DNA of 64,000 bases, from contig CAJUPL010000006.1 of NCBI GenBank assembly GCA_910588435.1, positions 1-64,000 on the forward strand, in the 5' to 3' direction. Below, in pieces: positions 42,398 through 50,931 of this stretch. Both the position numbers and the translations under genes were made by a program. Every line of letters starts with the position of its first letter. Positions within the stretch are counted from its first letter, which is position 1. The DNA is from an uncultured Eggerthellaceae bacterium. GTDB lineage: Bacteria > Actinomycetota > Coriobacteriia > Coriobacteriales > Eggerthellaceae. The notes beneath the pieces were generated by a model. The model was not told the origin of the DNA, did no database searches, and saw nothing but the letters and a program-made list of their open reading frames with translations.

Positions 42398-43137
42398 CAC
42401 GACGTGACCTCATCGGCACCATCGCGGCAGGCAGCCTAGCGGGCGCAAGCTCGCTTCTGTTCGCCTCCGGGGCGCAAGCCTTTGCCGAAGAAGCACCCGC
42501 TGACACAAGTGCGCCCCAGATGGCGGGCATGCCGCCTTTCGCAAAGCCCGTGACCACCACTCAAGCAGACCTCGCCTCATCTCCTAAGCGCGTGCTGATC
42601 GTGGTGGATTACCAAGTGGACTTCGTTGATGGCGGCGTCTTCGGGCGCATAGAGCCTGCTGTTGCCATCGAGCAGGCCCTGTATGAGAAGGTCAAGGAGT
42701 ATCAGGACTCAGGGGATGTCGTCATCTACACCATGGATACGCATCCGTCTGACGCATACGCTGACACCAGAGAGGGTCAGTTCAACCCGCCGCATTGCAT
42801 ACCCGGCACTCCGGGCTGGGAGGTGTATGGATCGCTTCGCAGCCTCCTCACCCCGCAAAGGGCCATCCAGATCCTCAAGGGCACGTACGGCTCTCCTGAC
42901 CTCCCGTATGCCATCAAGCTCATAGAGTCTCAGGGCACCCGGATCGAATACATCGAGTTCGCAGGCGTCTCTACCACCTGCCGCGTGCTGCATAACGCCA
43001 TCATCGTGTTCAACTCGTTCCCAGAGCTGCCGATGGTGTTCGATGAGCGCACCACAGCAAGCTACACGGATGAACGTACAAGGGCTCAGCTTGATGAGCT
43101 GGAAGCATGGGGATTCTACGTAAGGAGGAGATCATGA
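42391..43137 (+). CDS. Tat-exported cysteine hydrolase, isochorismatase/nicotinamidase family
   Basis: 248-residue exported member of the isochorismatase-like fold. The twin-arginine signal starts TRRDLIGTIAAGSLAG. The catalytic triad appears complete: Asp73 in VVDYQVDF, Lys163 in LKGTYG, and Cys197 in GVSTTCRVLHNA. Metal-site residues resembling those of nicotinamidases are in TMDTHPSD and HCIPGTPGWE. Secretion of such an enzyme is uncommon. It overlaps the upstream rhodanese gene by seven bases and the downstream gene by four. It may hydrolyse an amide or thioester substrate of the redox system; not determined. Confidence 0.87.
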   Translation: MLTRRDLIGTIAAGSLAGASSLLFASGAQAFAEEAPADTSAPQMAGMPPFAKPVTTTQADLASSPKRVLIVVDYQVDFVDGGVFGRIEPAVAIEQALYEKVKEYQDSGDVVIYTMDTHPSDAYADTREGQFNPPHCIPGTPGWEVYGSLRSLLTPQRAIQILKGTYGSPDLPYAIKLIESQGTRIEYIEFAGVSTTCRVLHNAIIVFNSFPELPMVFDERTTASYTDERTRAQLDELEAWGFYVRRRS

Positions 43138-43901
43138 GAGAAGGAAGAGAGAGCGTCATAGGAAGGCGCGAGTTCCTCACGGGAGCCGTGGGCGCGGCGG
43201 CTGTCTCTGCCGCGTTCGCCATCACTGGCTGCTCTGCCCAGCCAAGCGCGTCCACTGATGAGGCCATCACTGACCCGAAGGAGGCTGCGCGCGAGTCTTC
43301 GAAGGAGATAGCGCTGCCTCCCGCAACGCCAGATGATTCCCAGTTCCATGTAGATGAGAACATCAACATGGATTCCATCGACAACTTCTTGGGCAGACAG
43401 GACGTGGAGTACACGGACATGCGCATGATCCATGACCCTGCAGATTACGCCGCCATAGGTGGTGACTCTGACCTGTCGGTCACAGTGGAGGGATTCAAGA
43501 TCGTGCCATTCCCCTACATCGGCACGCTAGAGGAGCTGCCTGTGAATGGAGCCTATGAGGGGAACCATCTCTTCGACATAGAGTGGAACGAGGACGGCAC
43601 CATCGCAAGCGCAACTCCGCGCTACGAAGAGTCCCTCCAGATCCTGGAAGACCTCTTCCCGAAGGATAAGTCCAACTTCATCATGTGCGGCGGCGCGGGA
43701 TACGCGCACATGATGACTGAGCTGCTGAAGTACGAGGGCTGGGACCCTGAGAAGGTGTACAACGTAGGGGGCGGCTGGGATTACACGGGCTATCACCCGC
43801 AAGAGCTGGTTCGGGTAGATGACAATGGTGAGACGCACTACTACACATGGCGCGCCAACATCCCCTACCTTGATTTCAGTCTATTGAACCCGATATCTTA
43901 G
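43134..43901 (+). CDS. Tat-exported rhodanese-like lipoprotein
   Basis: 255-residue protein with a twin-arginine signal (GRREFLTGAVG) and lipobox (AITGC), then a rhodanese-like domain. Here the active loop retains cysteine: FIMCGGAGYAHMMTELL (Cys185), followed by VYNVGGGWDYTGYHP. Many tryptophan, tyrosine and acidic residues surround it. Together with the cysteine-less rhodanese at 41843 it gives the operon one probably active and one probably inactive rhodanese. ATG at 43134 with AGGAGGAG; the stop of the cysteine hydrolase gene overlaps it by four bases. A sulfurtransferase serving the external molybdenum complex is a reasonable inference. Confidence 0.85.
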   Translation: MREGRESVIGRREFLTGAVGAAAVSAAFAITGCSAQPSASTDEAITDPKEAARESSKEIALPPATPDDSQFHVDENINMDSIDNFLGRQDVEYTDMRMIHDPADYAAIGGDSDLSVTVEGFKIVPFPYIGTLEELPVNGAYEGNHLFDIEWNEDGTIASATPRYEESLQILEDLFPKDKSNFIMCGGAGYAHMMTELLKYEGWDPEKVYNVGGGWDYTGYHPQELVRVDDNGETHYYTWRANIPYLDFSLLNPIS

Positions 43902-43931
43902 CAAGGTCCTTTGTTCTGAGCCCATCGTCCT

Positions 43932-43971
43932 GAAGCTGGGCGCGTGCACCTACCTTGACGCACCCAGCTTC
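43932..43971. terminator. Convergent terminator between the rhodanese operon and SPFH gene
   Basis: Interrupted stem GAAGCTGGG/CCCAGCTTC extended by GCGT/ACGC around a 12-base loop. It begins 30 bases after the rhodanese stop and includes the last codons and stop of the SPFH gene on the other strand, so it can serve both. T-tract is only CTTC. Confidence 0.6.
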
Positions 43972-44894
43972 TTCAAGCCTTCGAATGCATCAGCTAGGGA
44001 GCTTGGTATCACCACCAGGTCCCCCTTCTCCTTGACGCTGTCTGAGACCATGCTCATGGCACGCAACTGAAGGGCAGCGCTCTCATCGCCATAGACCTTT
44101 GCCGCTTCAACGAAGAGGTCTGAGATGTCCTTCTCAACCTCTGCCAAGATCATGCGCGCGTTCCTCTCGCGCTCTGCGCGCGCTTCCGCTGACAGGGATT
44201 CTTGCAGGTCCTCAGGTATCTCTATGTCCCTGATCTCCACGGCCGTTATGGTTATGCCCCATTCGTTGGTCTTGGCCTCGAGGATATTCGCAACCTCTTT
44301 GTCTATCTGCTCACGGCGTGTAGAGAGCTGAGCGATGGTCACAGCGCCCATGACATCGCGCAGGGTGGTCTGCGCTACCCAATAGATGAGGCGCTCATAG
44401 CTCCTGACCTCTGTGCATGCCTTCTCTGCATCCCAGACCGTCCAGAAGAGGATGGCGTCTACATCAGCTGGAACGAGGTCAGCTGTGAGGACATGCTCAG
44501 CCTTGAATGCGGTGGATCTGATCCTCATGTCAACCGTTGCCGTGACAGAGTCTATGAAGGGAGCCATCATGATAAGGCCCGGACCTGCAACCCTGTAGAA
44601 CTTGCCGAACCTCAAGACCACGGCGCGCTCCCACTCCAGCACGACATGAGTGCATCCCAGCAGCACCGCTGAGCAGGCAAGCCCCACCAATAGCACTGCC
44701 CAAGGATAGAAGATGGCCTTGAGCGCGAAGGCCAAGATGATGCTTGCAAGCAACGGGATGGAGGATATGCCCACTCTGAGCCAGACTGCACCAGCCCTGC
44801 TGGTGGTGCTCTCAGTAAGCTTCGCCTCTATGTCCATTCCGCCGCTATTGGGAATGGCTTCTGCAGGTTCGTCGAAATATGAGCCCTTATCCAT
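43950..44894 (-). CDS. SPFH/stomatin-like membrane protein (slipin)
   Basis: 314-residue slipin. Two adjacent hydrophobic segments form a membrane hairpin (about residues 40-85). The SPFH domain follows with VVLRFGKFYRVAGPGLIMM, DMRIRSTAFKAEHVLTADLV and the typical YWVAQTTLRDVMGAVTIAQL, and a charged coiled coil ends the protein. Such proteins form oligomeric membrane microdomains and often sit beside NfeD-type proteases; no nfeD gene is here. The ATG has GGAGGTAG upstream. It follows the GntR regulator gene on the same strand by about 120 bases. Confidence 0.9.
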   Translation of the reverse strand: MDKGSYFDEPAEAIPNSGGMDIEAKLTESTTSRAGAVWLRVGISSIPLLASIILAFALKAIFYPWAVLLVGLACSAVLLGCTHVVLEWERAVVLRFGKFYRVAGPGLIMMAPFIDSVTATVDMRIRSTAFKAEHVLTADLVPADVDAILFWTVWDAEKACTEVRSYERLIYWVAQTTLRDVMGAVTIAQLSTRREQIDKEVANILEAKTNEWGITITAVEIRDIEIPEDLQESLSAEARAERERNARMILAEVEKDISDLFVEAAKVYGDESAALQLRAMSMVSDSVKEKGDLVVIPSSLADAFEGLKKLGASR

Positions 44895-45013
44895 CAGTGC
44901 TACCTCCTAGCAATGCAAGATGAATATGCCGGCAAAAGCGAACCCTCCTCTGGCCGCCTTCACCGAACAGCACTTCCCCCTCTGTGCGATCCGCTCTTAG
45001 CCATCGAGCAGGA

Positions 45014-45433
45014 TCAACCCTTATCCGACAGCGCCTCCTTTACCCTCATCAGCGCTTCCTCCTCAGGGATGCCTGATTCTCTGACCACGCGCACCAGCTC
45101 TTCGATGATGGCATCCACTGGAGAATCATAAGATGATAGCTGGGAGGGATCCACGTCAGCGATGGTGGATCTACGGCCCCTTCCCGATGAGATCAACCCA
45201 TCTGTCTCAAGGTCTTGATAGACCTTGTGGATGGTGTTGTAATTCACGCCCAATCTGACGGCAAGGTCTCGCACCGTTGGAAGGACATCTCCTGGGCGAA
45301 GCTGCCCAGACCTGATCAGGAATATCATGTGATTTCTGATCTGGATCCAAACAGGGACGCCAGATTTGTCGTTTACCTGAAGAGAGCTGAACACATTACC
45401 TGATTCGTTGGAGACCTTCTTGGTTCGTCTCAT
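45014..45433 (-). CDS. GntR-family regulator (YtrA-like)
   Basis: 139-residue short GntR protein. The winged helix occupies about residues 25-95: PVWIQIRNHMIFLIRSGQLR, VLPTVRDLAVRLGVNYNTI and YQDLETDGLISSGRGR. The C-terminal helical tail is too short for a ligand domain, which places it in the YtrA subfamily. Those regulators commonly control transporters and themselves. Here it stands before an SPFH gene and near the AT-rich operators of the redox island. The ATG at 45433 has no ribosome site and directly follows an AT-rich TGATAATAT; a GTG at codon 14 is an alternative. Confidence 0.88.
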   Translation of the reverse strand: MRRTKKVSNESGNVFSSLQVNDKSGVPVWIQIRNHMIFLIRSGQLRPGDVLPTVRDLAVRLGVNYNTIHKVYQDLETDGLISSGRGRRSTIADVDPSQLSSYDSPVDAIIEELVRVVRESGIPEEEALMRVKEALSDKG

Positions 45434-45468
45434 ATTATCACAGCGCTTGCGCAGCTAGATCTGCCGGA

Positions 45469-46596
45469 TCAGGCGAGCGCGCAAGCCAGGGAATCGCGCT
45501 GGGCGCGCGTCAAGAGCAATCCATCTGATACGTATCTGTCGAAGCTCCCGAACGCCTCATCAGCCTCTGAGAAGAAAGCTTGGAGATAGCTTGGCCTTGC
45601 CTCTATGAAGGAGCGAAGGATCTTCTTCTCAGCATCCGTCATCCCAAAGCTCATCTCCTCTTCCTCAGCTTGGATCTCATCAGCATAGAGGGTGTTGTGC
45701 ATGAGGTAGTCATCCATGATGTCATCTTCGTGAAAGCCGGCGATGCGCATGACAACAGCGCAGACCACGCCTGTCCGATCCTTGCCGTTCACGCAGTGCA
45801 CCAAGCATGGAGAGCTCTTGCTTGAGAATGACCTCAAGGCCTTGCCCATGAGCGGATACTCTTTAGCGTAGCGCCTGTAGTTATGGCGCATCCTCTCTTC
45901 GGGCTGGCCGTACTCCCCTATCACGCCAGCCACCAGCCTACCCTTTGCGTTCTTGGCGCGGCCCGCATCATCTGGCGTCAATGACACGGTTGTGACCCCA
46001 TTGAACACAGGATCAGGGTGCTTCGATACCTCCCTTTGCGTTCGGATGTCATAGATCGTGCTGATCCCAAGCGCATCTATGGCATCAGCGTCAGCCGATG
46101 TTGCCCTCCAAAGCTCCGAGGAGCGAAAGAGCCTTGCCCGCCTTGGGTCTAGCTTGCCAACGGCGCGAAGCCGCAGGCGGCTTTGGGCTAGCACATCCGA
46201 GAGGGCGTCTTTCGAGCGTACGTTGCCTGGAGCTGGGACTTTCGAGCGTGCATCGCTTCGGGCATCGTCTTCCACCATGAAGGGGGTGGAGGATATGAGG
46301 CTTGAGGCCCCTTCGCTACCTAGAGCCCTCACGTGCAGGCAATAGCTTCCGGGCTCATGGGGCGTGAACTGGAATGTCCATGACACCCCAGCATCATCGT
46401 TGCATCCATCCAATGGGTAGTCAGTCCAATGCGCTCCGTCATCCAAGGAGAACTGCACGGCTGCTATGTCCTGCTCAGGCGACCCATCGAAGGCATCAAC
46501 GTAGCCAGAGAAGGTTATGGGCATGCCCGCTCTATGTTGGCCTTTCTCCACTGGACCCCTGCCTTGGATCAGATGCGAATGCTCTGGATGGATCAT
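45469..46596 (-). CDS. Mo-co dimerisation domain fused to a tyrosine/serine phosphatase
   Basis: 375-residue protein of two parts. Residues about 25-108 match the sulfite oxidase dimerisation (Ig-like) domain: ITFSGYVDAFDGSPEQDIAAV, QFSLDDGAHWTDY, WTFQFTPHEPGSYCLHVRAL. From about 135 on it is a phosphatase of the Y_phosphatase3 type with the loop HCVNGKDRTGV (Cys268, Arg274) and preceding SELWRATSADADAID and IYDIRTQREV. A charged linker (109-130) joins them. No signal peptide is visible, so it is probably cytoplasmic although its first domain family is normally in exported molybdoenzymes. I know of no described fusion of this kind. It starts close to a symmetric -10 shared with the divergent methyltransferase gene. 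Confidence 0.85.
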   Translation of the reverse strand: MIHPEHSHLIQGRGPVEKGQHRAGMPITFSGYVDAFDGSPEQDIAAVQFSLDDGAHWTDYPLDGCNDDAGVSWTFQFTPHEPGSYCLHVRALGSEGASSLISSTPFMVEDDARSDARSKVPAPGNVRSKDALSDVLAQSRLRLRAVGKLDPRRARLFRSSELWRATSADADAIDALGISTIYDIRTQREVSKHPDPVFNGVTTVSLTPDDAGRAKNAKGRLVAGVIGEYGQPEERMRHNYRRYAKEYPLMGKALRSFSSKSSPCLVHCVNGKDRTGVVCAVVMRIAGFHEDDIMDDYLMHNTLYADEIQAEEEEMSFGMTDAEKKILRSFIEARPSYLQAFFSEADEAFGSFDRYVSDGLLLTRAQRDSLACALA

Positions 46597-46607
46597 ACAT
46601 TGCTATG

Positions 46608-46615
46608 ATTATAAT
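46608..46615. promoter_or_regulatory. Symmetric -10 element shared by two divergent near-leaderless genes
   Basis: The palindrome ATTATAAT contains TATAAT on both strands: 46610-46615 for plus and 46613-46608 for minus. The plus-strand methyltransferase ATG begins seven bases after its -10, which puts transcription start at the ATG itself. The phosphatase ATG on minus begins 11 bases after its -10. Neither gene has a Shine-Dalgarno site. No good -35 is seen for either. Confidence 0.6.
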
Positions 46616-46622
46616 CTACGGC

Positions 46623-47480
46623 ATGAGCATGACATCGCATATCCCCAAGAGCGCAGAAGATTGGAATTCCCTCTGGAAGCTGAAGCAAGCTGAACGCCCG
46701 ACGAATCACGACGAAGCCTTCTGGGACAAGCGAGCAAGCTCATTCAGCTCAAAGGATGCGCCTGACACCTATGCAGACGGCTTCCTATCCTTGGCAGCTC
46801 TCTTGCCAGGCGAGAGCGTGTTCGACATGGGATGCGGAACAGGTCTGCTCACCTTGCCGCTTGCTAGACAGGGCCACGAAGTGCTTGCCGCAGACATCTC
46901 TGGTGCCATGCTCAAGATCTTGCAGCGTCGCCTGGACGATGATGGGATATCAGGAGTGCGCACCCTCAAGCTATCCTGGGATGATGACTGGATGGAGAAG
47001 AGCGTCATGTCCCATAGCGCAGATGTGTGCATAGCCTCTAGGTCCCTCATCACAGATGACCTCTTGTCAGCTCTCCGGAAGCTGACCCAGGTTGCAAGGC
47101 GACGTGCTTGCATCACACTTGGGACAGGATCATCCCCAAGGATCCATGACCAGATGCTAGAGGATATCGGGATCCGATGCGCTCCTTGCTTGGATGATGT
47201 CTATGCATTGGCGATGCTGAGCGCTGACGGATATCTCCCGGAGATGAGCATCGTCCATACGCATAGGCGCGATGCGTTCGATGACATGGATGCGGCATTC
47301 GCCAAATACAGCAACATGGTCAAGATGGCCACCATGCAAGACCCAGCGCCTTGGTCTGAGGCCATCCGTGGCTGGCTTGGAGAGAATCTGATCTGTGCGA
47401 ATGACGCAGACCACCTGGATGCCTTGACCCTGAAGGAGCCCAGACGCGTGTCATGGGCCTTCATCAGCTGGGACAAATAG
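46623..47480 (+). CDS. SAM-dependent methyltransferase
   Basis: 285-residue class I methyltransferase. Motif I is VFDMGCGTGLLTLPLA (about residues 72-87), followed by VLAADISGAMLKILQRRL and a motif-IV region SADVCIASRSLIT. It resembles methyltransferases annotated as type 11 domains in Eggerthella-like genomes, often linked to corrinoid or metal chemistry, but the substrate cannot be read. I choose the ATG at 46623 because a TATAAT ends seven bases before it and there is no ribosome site, suggesting leaderless translation; an ATG six codons earlier overlaps the -10. The R6 array starts 25 bases after its stop. Confidence 0.87.
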   Translation: MSMTSHIPKSAEDWNSLWKLKQAERPTNHDEAFWDKRASSFSSKDAPDTYADGFLSLAALLPGESVFDMGCGTGLLTLPLARQGHEVLAADISGAMLKILQRRLDDDGISGVRTLKLSWDDDWMEKSVMSHSADVCIASRSLITDDLLSALRKLTQVARRRACITLGTGSSPRIHDQMLEDIGIRCAPCLDDVYALAMLSADGYLPEMSIVHTHRRDAFDDMDAAFAKYSNMVKMATMQDPAPWSEAIRGWLGENLICANDADHLDALTLKEPRRVSWAFISWDK

Positions 47481-47504
47481 GCATCTCCACCACCACGCCC
47501 CCTG

Positions 47505-48120
47505 AACCCTATATATGACCCAGAAGGTCATAATTAGGATGGAAGCCCGAGATGCCCGGATAGGTGATCTGCGCCAGGCTAGGTAGCCTGAGCTGGTGGT
47601 GGCATCCAGGTGTTCTTGCCCTAGCGGGCAAGTTACGCATTGCTAGCGCAATGCTGCGGCTGCAATGCAGCCGCCCACAGGTGGGGGGGGTTGGGACCAG
47701 GTTGCGCACGCCAGCATTCAGGGTTGTTGCGTTGCGGTACGCCACGAAAGCGGTGGCGCGCCCTACGTCAACCTGAAACACCTACTTTGTTGATAACGAG
47801 TCTGACCAGAGGTTGAGCCTCTGGTGGACGTAGGGCAAGGCACCGCATTTGCGCCTTGCCGCACATTAGCAAGCGGGATCGCTAACGTGCTGGATTTGGC
47901 TTCACCCGGATCAGGCGCCCGGTAGGGCGCCAAGGCCGCTACATGGTTGTGAATGAAATGAACAACCATGTTAAAGGCCGTTATGAATGAAGCAGGATAG
48001 GCGCACAGGGTGCGCCTATCCTGTAAGCCTTTTTAGGGCAGCAACGCGTGCCGAGGCCATTATGAAAGTGCATGGGCGTGTTCTTCGCCCATGCAGCATT
48101 TTTGGGCAGCAAGGAGCGTT
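47505..48120 (+). repeat. Hairpin repeat array R6
   Basis: A 615-base array at a convergent junction. It opens with a short AT-rich header (47510-47540) lacking the 13-bp stem. The right half of the unit follows (B hairpin CTTGCCC-TAGC-GGGCAAG, C GCATTGC-TAGC-GCAATGC, D GCGGCTGCAATGCAGCCGC 47656-47674). Then come the accessory block shared with R4 (47675-47915), the E hairpin GGCGCCC-GGTA-GGGCGCC (47914-47931), ACATGGTTGT/ACAACCATGT, GGATAGGCGCAC/GTGCGCCTATCC, and the TGCATGGGCG/CGCCCATGCA hairpin with trailing GCATTTTTGGG. No gene seen. Confidence 0.85.
47675..47915 (+). repeat. Accessory repeat block shared with R4 (copy 2)
   Basis: Second copy of the block at 21646-21886. The shared lines CAACCTGAAACA and CTACTTTGTTGATAACG and the ACCAGAGG/CCTCTGGT stem are kept. 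In this copy that stem is one pair longer (GG/CC instead of GG/TC), a change in the right arm that restores pairing. The outer 15-bp stem is partly decayed (GCGGTACGCCAC against GTGGCGCGCCCTACG). Confidence 0.7.
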
Positions 48121-48126
48121 GCAGCT

Positions 48127-49059
48127 TCAGGCGCAAGCGTCTGTCAAGGCTTGGAACAAGGGGGCGTGGTTCTCAAGGTATTCCGGATGCCATTGCACTC
48201 CCATGAAGAAGGGCTTGTTCGGTGCCTCCACGCCCTCCACGATGCCATCCTCGCCCCAGGCATTCACCTCAAGCGGCGCGGCCAGCAGGTTCACGCCCTG
48301 ATGATGGATGCTGTTGATCAGCCCGCGCTGATGCCCCTCGAGGATGCTTGCCAGCTTGGTCCCTGGCACGACAGAGGCCCGCTCCTCTGCGTTCGCATAG
48401 GGCTTCTCCTGCATATGCTGCATCTGCGTGATCCCGCACACGCGAAGGTCCCTGTAGAGCGTCCCACCAAGCGCTACGTTCAGCACCTGCATGCCGCGAC
48501 AGACCCCAAGCGTTGGTACGTCGCGATCGAACGCAAGGCGCGCAAGCTCAAGCTCAAGGGCATCGCGCGCATCAGATACCGCAAGGAGCCCATCCAGGCA
48601 CGGGATCTTGTTCTGGCCACCTGAAGCCGTGACCTCGCGGCCATCCAGGATGACGCGCTCATCTTCTGTGGCGATGTTGTCAACGGCATTGCGAATGGCG
48701 TCATCCACCGGGCAATGCACGCAGTCAGATGCATTGTCAGAGGCGCGCCGGGCTCTTCCATACGGCGTCTCCTGAGCAGCTTGCGCCTCTGCCACCTCAG
48801 GATGCAAGGTCTCGCGAACGTGATCCATGGTGATATTCATGTAGCACTTCGGGTGTATGTCCCCGCCACCCGTGAGGAGCAGGCCATCAACAAGCCCGAT
48901 CACCTCATGAGCTAGGGCGCGGTTCGCCTCTGCGCCCTTCGACACGGGCGTGATCAGGATGGGCGTGGCGCCCGTTTCCGCCACGCGATTGATGTATTCC
49001 ACGTTGACTCGCTGGAAGTTGTCGGATTCGTTCAGCGTAGTGGTGATGCCGATGATCAT
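48127..49059 (-). CDS. Gamma-glutamyl-GABA-hydrolase-like class I amidotransferase
   Basis: 310-residue peptidase C26/GATase1 hydrolase. The nucleophile elbow is LGVCRGMQVLN and the catalytic His/Glu pair is in GVQWHPEYLE; LLLTGGGDIHP is the family's oxyanion region. The family includes PuuD, which frees GABA from gamma-glutamyl-GABA. A Cys/Asp-rich insert at about residues 95-150 (SDNASDCVHCPVDDAI) is longer than usual and of unknown role. The ATG at 49059 has GGGGGAAG upstream; the longer frame runs over the divergent permease gene. Cytoplasmic. Confidence 0.88.
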   Translation of the reverse strand: MIIGITTTLNESDNFQRVNVEYINRVAETGATPILITPVSKGAEANRALAHEVIGLVDGLLLTGGGDIHPKCYMNITMDHVRETLHPEVAEAQAAQETPYGRARRASDNASDCVHCPVDDAIRNAVDNIATEDERVILDGREVTASGGQNKIPCLDGLLAVSDARDALELELARLAFDRDVPTLGVCRGMQVLNVALGGTLYRDLRVCGITQMQHMQEKPYANAEERASVVPGTKLASILEGHQRGLINSIHHQGVNLLAAPLEVNAWGEDGIVEGVEAPNKPFFMGVQWHPEYLENHAPLFQALTDACA

Positions 49060-49183
49060 TGTGACTTCCCCCTGCCTTTCGAGGGGAACAATGATATAGC
49101 AACCGAATCGGGCATGACAGGGCGCGAGGACAGGATAGAATCCTTGCATGCAAGGCTGACTGTGCAAAGGATCGGGATCCAAA

Positions 49184-50578
49184 ATGACAGAGACCAAGGA
49201 TATGCAGGGCGAACGCAGCGAGGTGGTGCGCGACGCGCGCGTGCTGGGCAAGCCGAAGATGGCGCTCTTCGGGCTGCAGCATATGTTCGCCATGTTCGGC
49301 GCAACCATACTAGTGCCCACGCTCACGGGCTTGTCCGTCTCCGCAACGCTTCTGTTCGCGGGGCTAGGCACGCTCATGTTCCACCTGATCACGAAGGGCA
49401 AGGTCCCCGCGTTCCTGGGATCGTCATTCGCCTTCATCGCGGGATACGCGGCCATTGCGCCTGAAGGCCAGCCGGAGCTGCTCCCCTACGCGTGCCTTGG
49501 CGTTGCGTGCTCGGGGCTTCTGTACTTCATCCTTTCAGCGCTCTTCAAGGTATTCGGCACGCAGCGCATCATGCGCTTCTTCCCGCCGGTGGTGACTGGC
49601 CCCATCGTCATCTGCATCGGGCTCATCCTTGCAAGCTCTGCTATTTCGAACTGCGAGACGAACTGGCCCATCGCGCTAGTGGCCATTGCAACCATCATCA
49701 TCGCGAACATCTGGGGGCGCGGCATGATCCGCATCATCCCCATCCTGCTTGGCGTGATCGTGTCATACGTTGTTGCCGCCGCTGTGGGCGTGGTGGATTT
49801 CGCGCCCGTGGCCGACGCAGCGTGGATCGGGATGCCGGTGCTCTGGGACAACACGGCGCTCTCGCTCTTCGGGCCCAGCTTCGACACAGGCCTGGCCATC
49901 ACGGCTATCATCACCATCCTGCCGCTAGCGTTCGCCACCATGATCGAGCACATCGGCGACATGTCCGCCATCAGCTCCACCTGCGGGCGCAATTACCTAG
50001 TGGACCCCGGCCTTCACCGCACGCTTCTGGGTGACGGCGTTGCCACCATCATCGCTTCGCTATTCGGGGCGCCTGCGAACACCACTTACGGCGAGAATAC
50101 AGGAGTGCTGGCCCTCACCCGCGTGTTCGACCCGCGTGTAGTGCGCATAGCGGCCGTGTTCGCCATCGTGTTCTCCTTCTGCCCGAAGTTCGCAGCCGTG
50201 ATATCAGTCATGCCCGCATGCGTGATCGGAGGTGTGTCGCTGGTCCTGTACGGCATGATCTCAAGCGTGGGCATCCGCAATCTGGTTGAGAACCACGTGG
50301 ATTTCATGCTGAGCCGGAACGTCTTGATCTCTGCGCTGATCTTGGTGCTAGCGCTTGGGATCTCATACAGCGCGGCAGGCGCCATCGTGTTCACCGCAGG
50401 CAGCGTCACCATCTCCATCTCTGGGCTTGCGGTTGGCTCTGTCGTGGGGATCCTGCTGAACATCATCTTGCCTGGGTATGAAGCCTCATGGGGTGAGAAT
50501 GCCCCGAAGGCGGAAGAGGGCCCAGCAGACCCGCCGCTTCCCTTGGAGGCTGAGGTGGAGGACCTGCCCATAAGGTGA
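49184..50578 (+). CDS. uraA: Uracil/xanthine permease, NCS2 family
   Basis: 464-residue NCS2 nucleobase transporter. The N-terminal signature GLQHMFAMFGATILVPTLTG and the substrate motif region AFATMIEHIGDMSAISSTCG (containing the conserved Glu) resemble UraA. Fourteen helices are expected. The PANTTYGENTG segment is the conserved substrate loop of this family. A ribosome-like AAAGGAT precedes the ATG. It is divergent from the amidotransferase gene. No purine or pyrimidine riboswitch was recognised upstream. The R7 array begins directly after its stop. Confidence 0.93.
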   Translation: MTETKDMQGERSEVVRDARVLGKPKMALFGLQHMFAMFGATILVPTLTGLSVSATLLFAGLGTLMFHLITKGKVPAFLGSSFAFIAGYAAIAPEGQPELLPYACLGVACSGLLYFILSALFKVFGTQRIMRFFPPVVTGPIVICIGLILASSAISNCETNWPIALVAIATIIIANIWGRGMIRIIPILLGVIVSYVVAAAVGVVDFAPVADAAWIGMPVLWDNTALSLFGPSFDTGLAITAIITILPLAFATMIEHIGDMSAISSTCGRNYLVDPGLHRTLLGDGVATIIASLFGAPANTTYGENTGVLALTRVFDPRVVRIAAVFAIVFSFCPKFAAVISVMPACVIGGVSLVLYGMISSVGIRNLVENHVDFMLSRNVLISALILVLALGISYSAAGAIVFTAGSVTISISGLAVGSVVGILLNIILPGYEASWGENAPKAEEGPADPPLPLEAEVEDLPIR

Positions 50579-50682
50579 TCTAATTATGACCATTTTGGTC
50601 AATGACATTTCCCCGTGCTTAATGTCATTGACCTTAGAGATCATAATTAGGAAGTCGCTTTAGGAGTGAGCACCCTTTCCCT

Positions 50683-50873
50683 GTGTGCGATCGCATTGCG
50701 AACGCAGCTGTGCGCTAGCACAGCGTAATGAGGGCGAAAGCCCGAAATGCCCGGATAGTTGGTCTGCGCCAAGCTAGGTTGCCTGATCTGGAGCTGGCTT
50801 CCAGGTGTTCGCAGGCTATCGCCTGCGTTACGCATTGCTGGCGCAATGCTGCGGCTGCGATGCAGCCGCCCAC
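50683..50873 (+). repeat. Complete 191-bp nested inverted-repeat unit (R7 copy)
   Basis: Same architecture and exact length as the R4 copy. Left arm: GCGATCGCATTGCGAACGC (one mismatch), CTGTGC-GCTA-GCACAG, GGGC-GAAA-GCCC. Right arm: CGCAGGC-TATC-GCCTGCG, GCATTGC-TGGC-GCAATGC, GCGGCTGCGATGCAGCCGC. The middle CCGGAT/ATCCGG pairing is weaker here (right side TTCCAGG). Confidence 0.85.
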
Positions 50874-50931
50874 AAGAAGGTATTCCAATCTGAGAATTCC
50901 AATGAAAGAAGCGCGGCGTAAGCCGCGTAAA

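Noticed and set aside
49060..49183. Purine riboswitch in the uraA leader
   Set aside because: The gap is only about 120 bases shared with a divergent gene, and I do not see the three-helix purine aptamer core.
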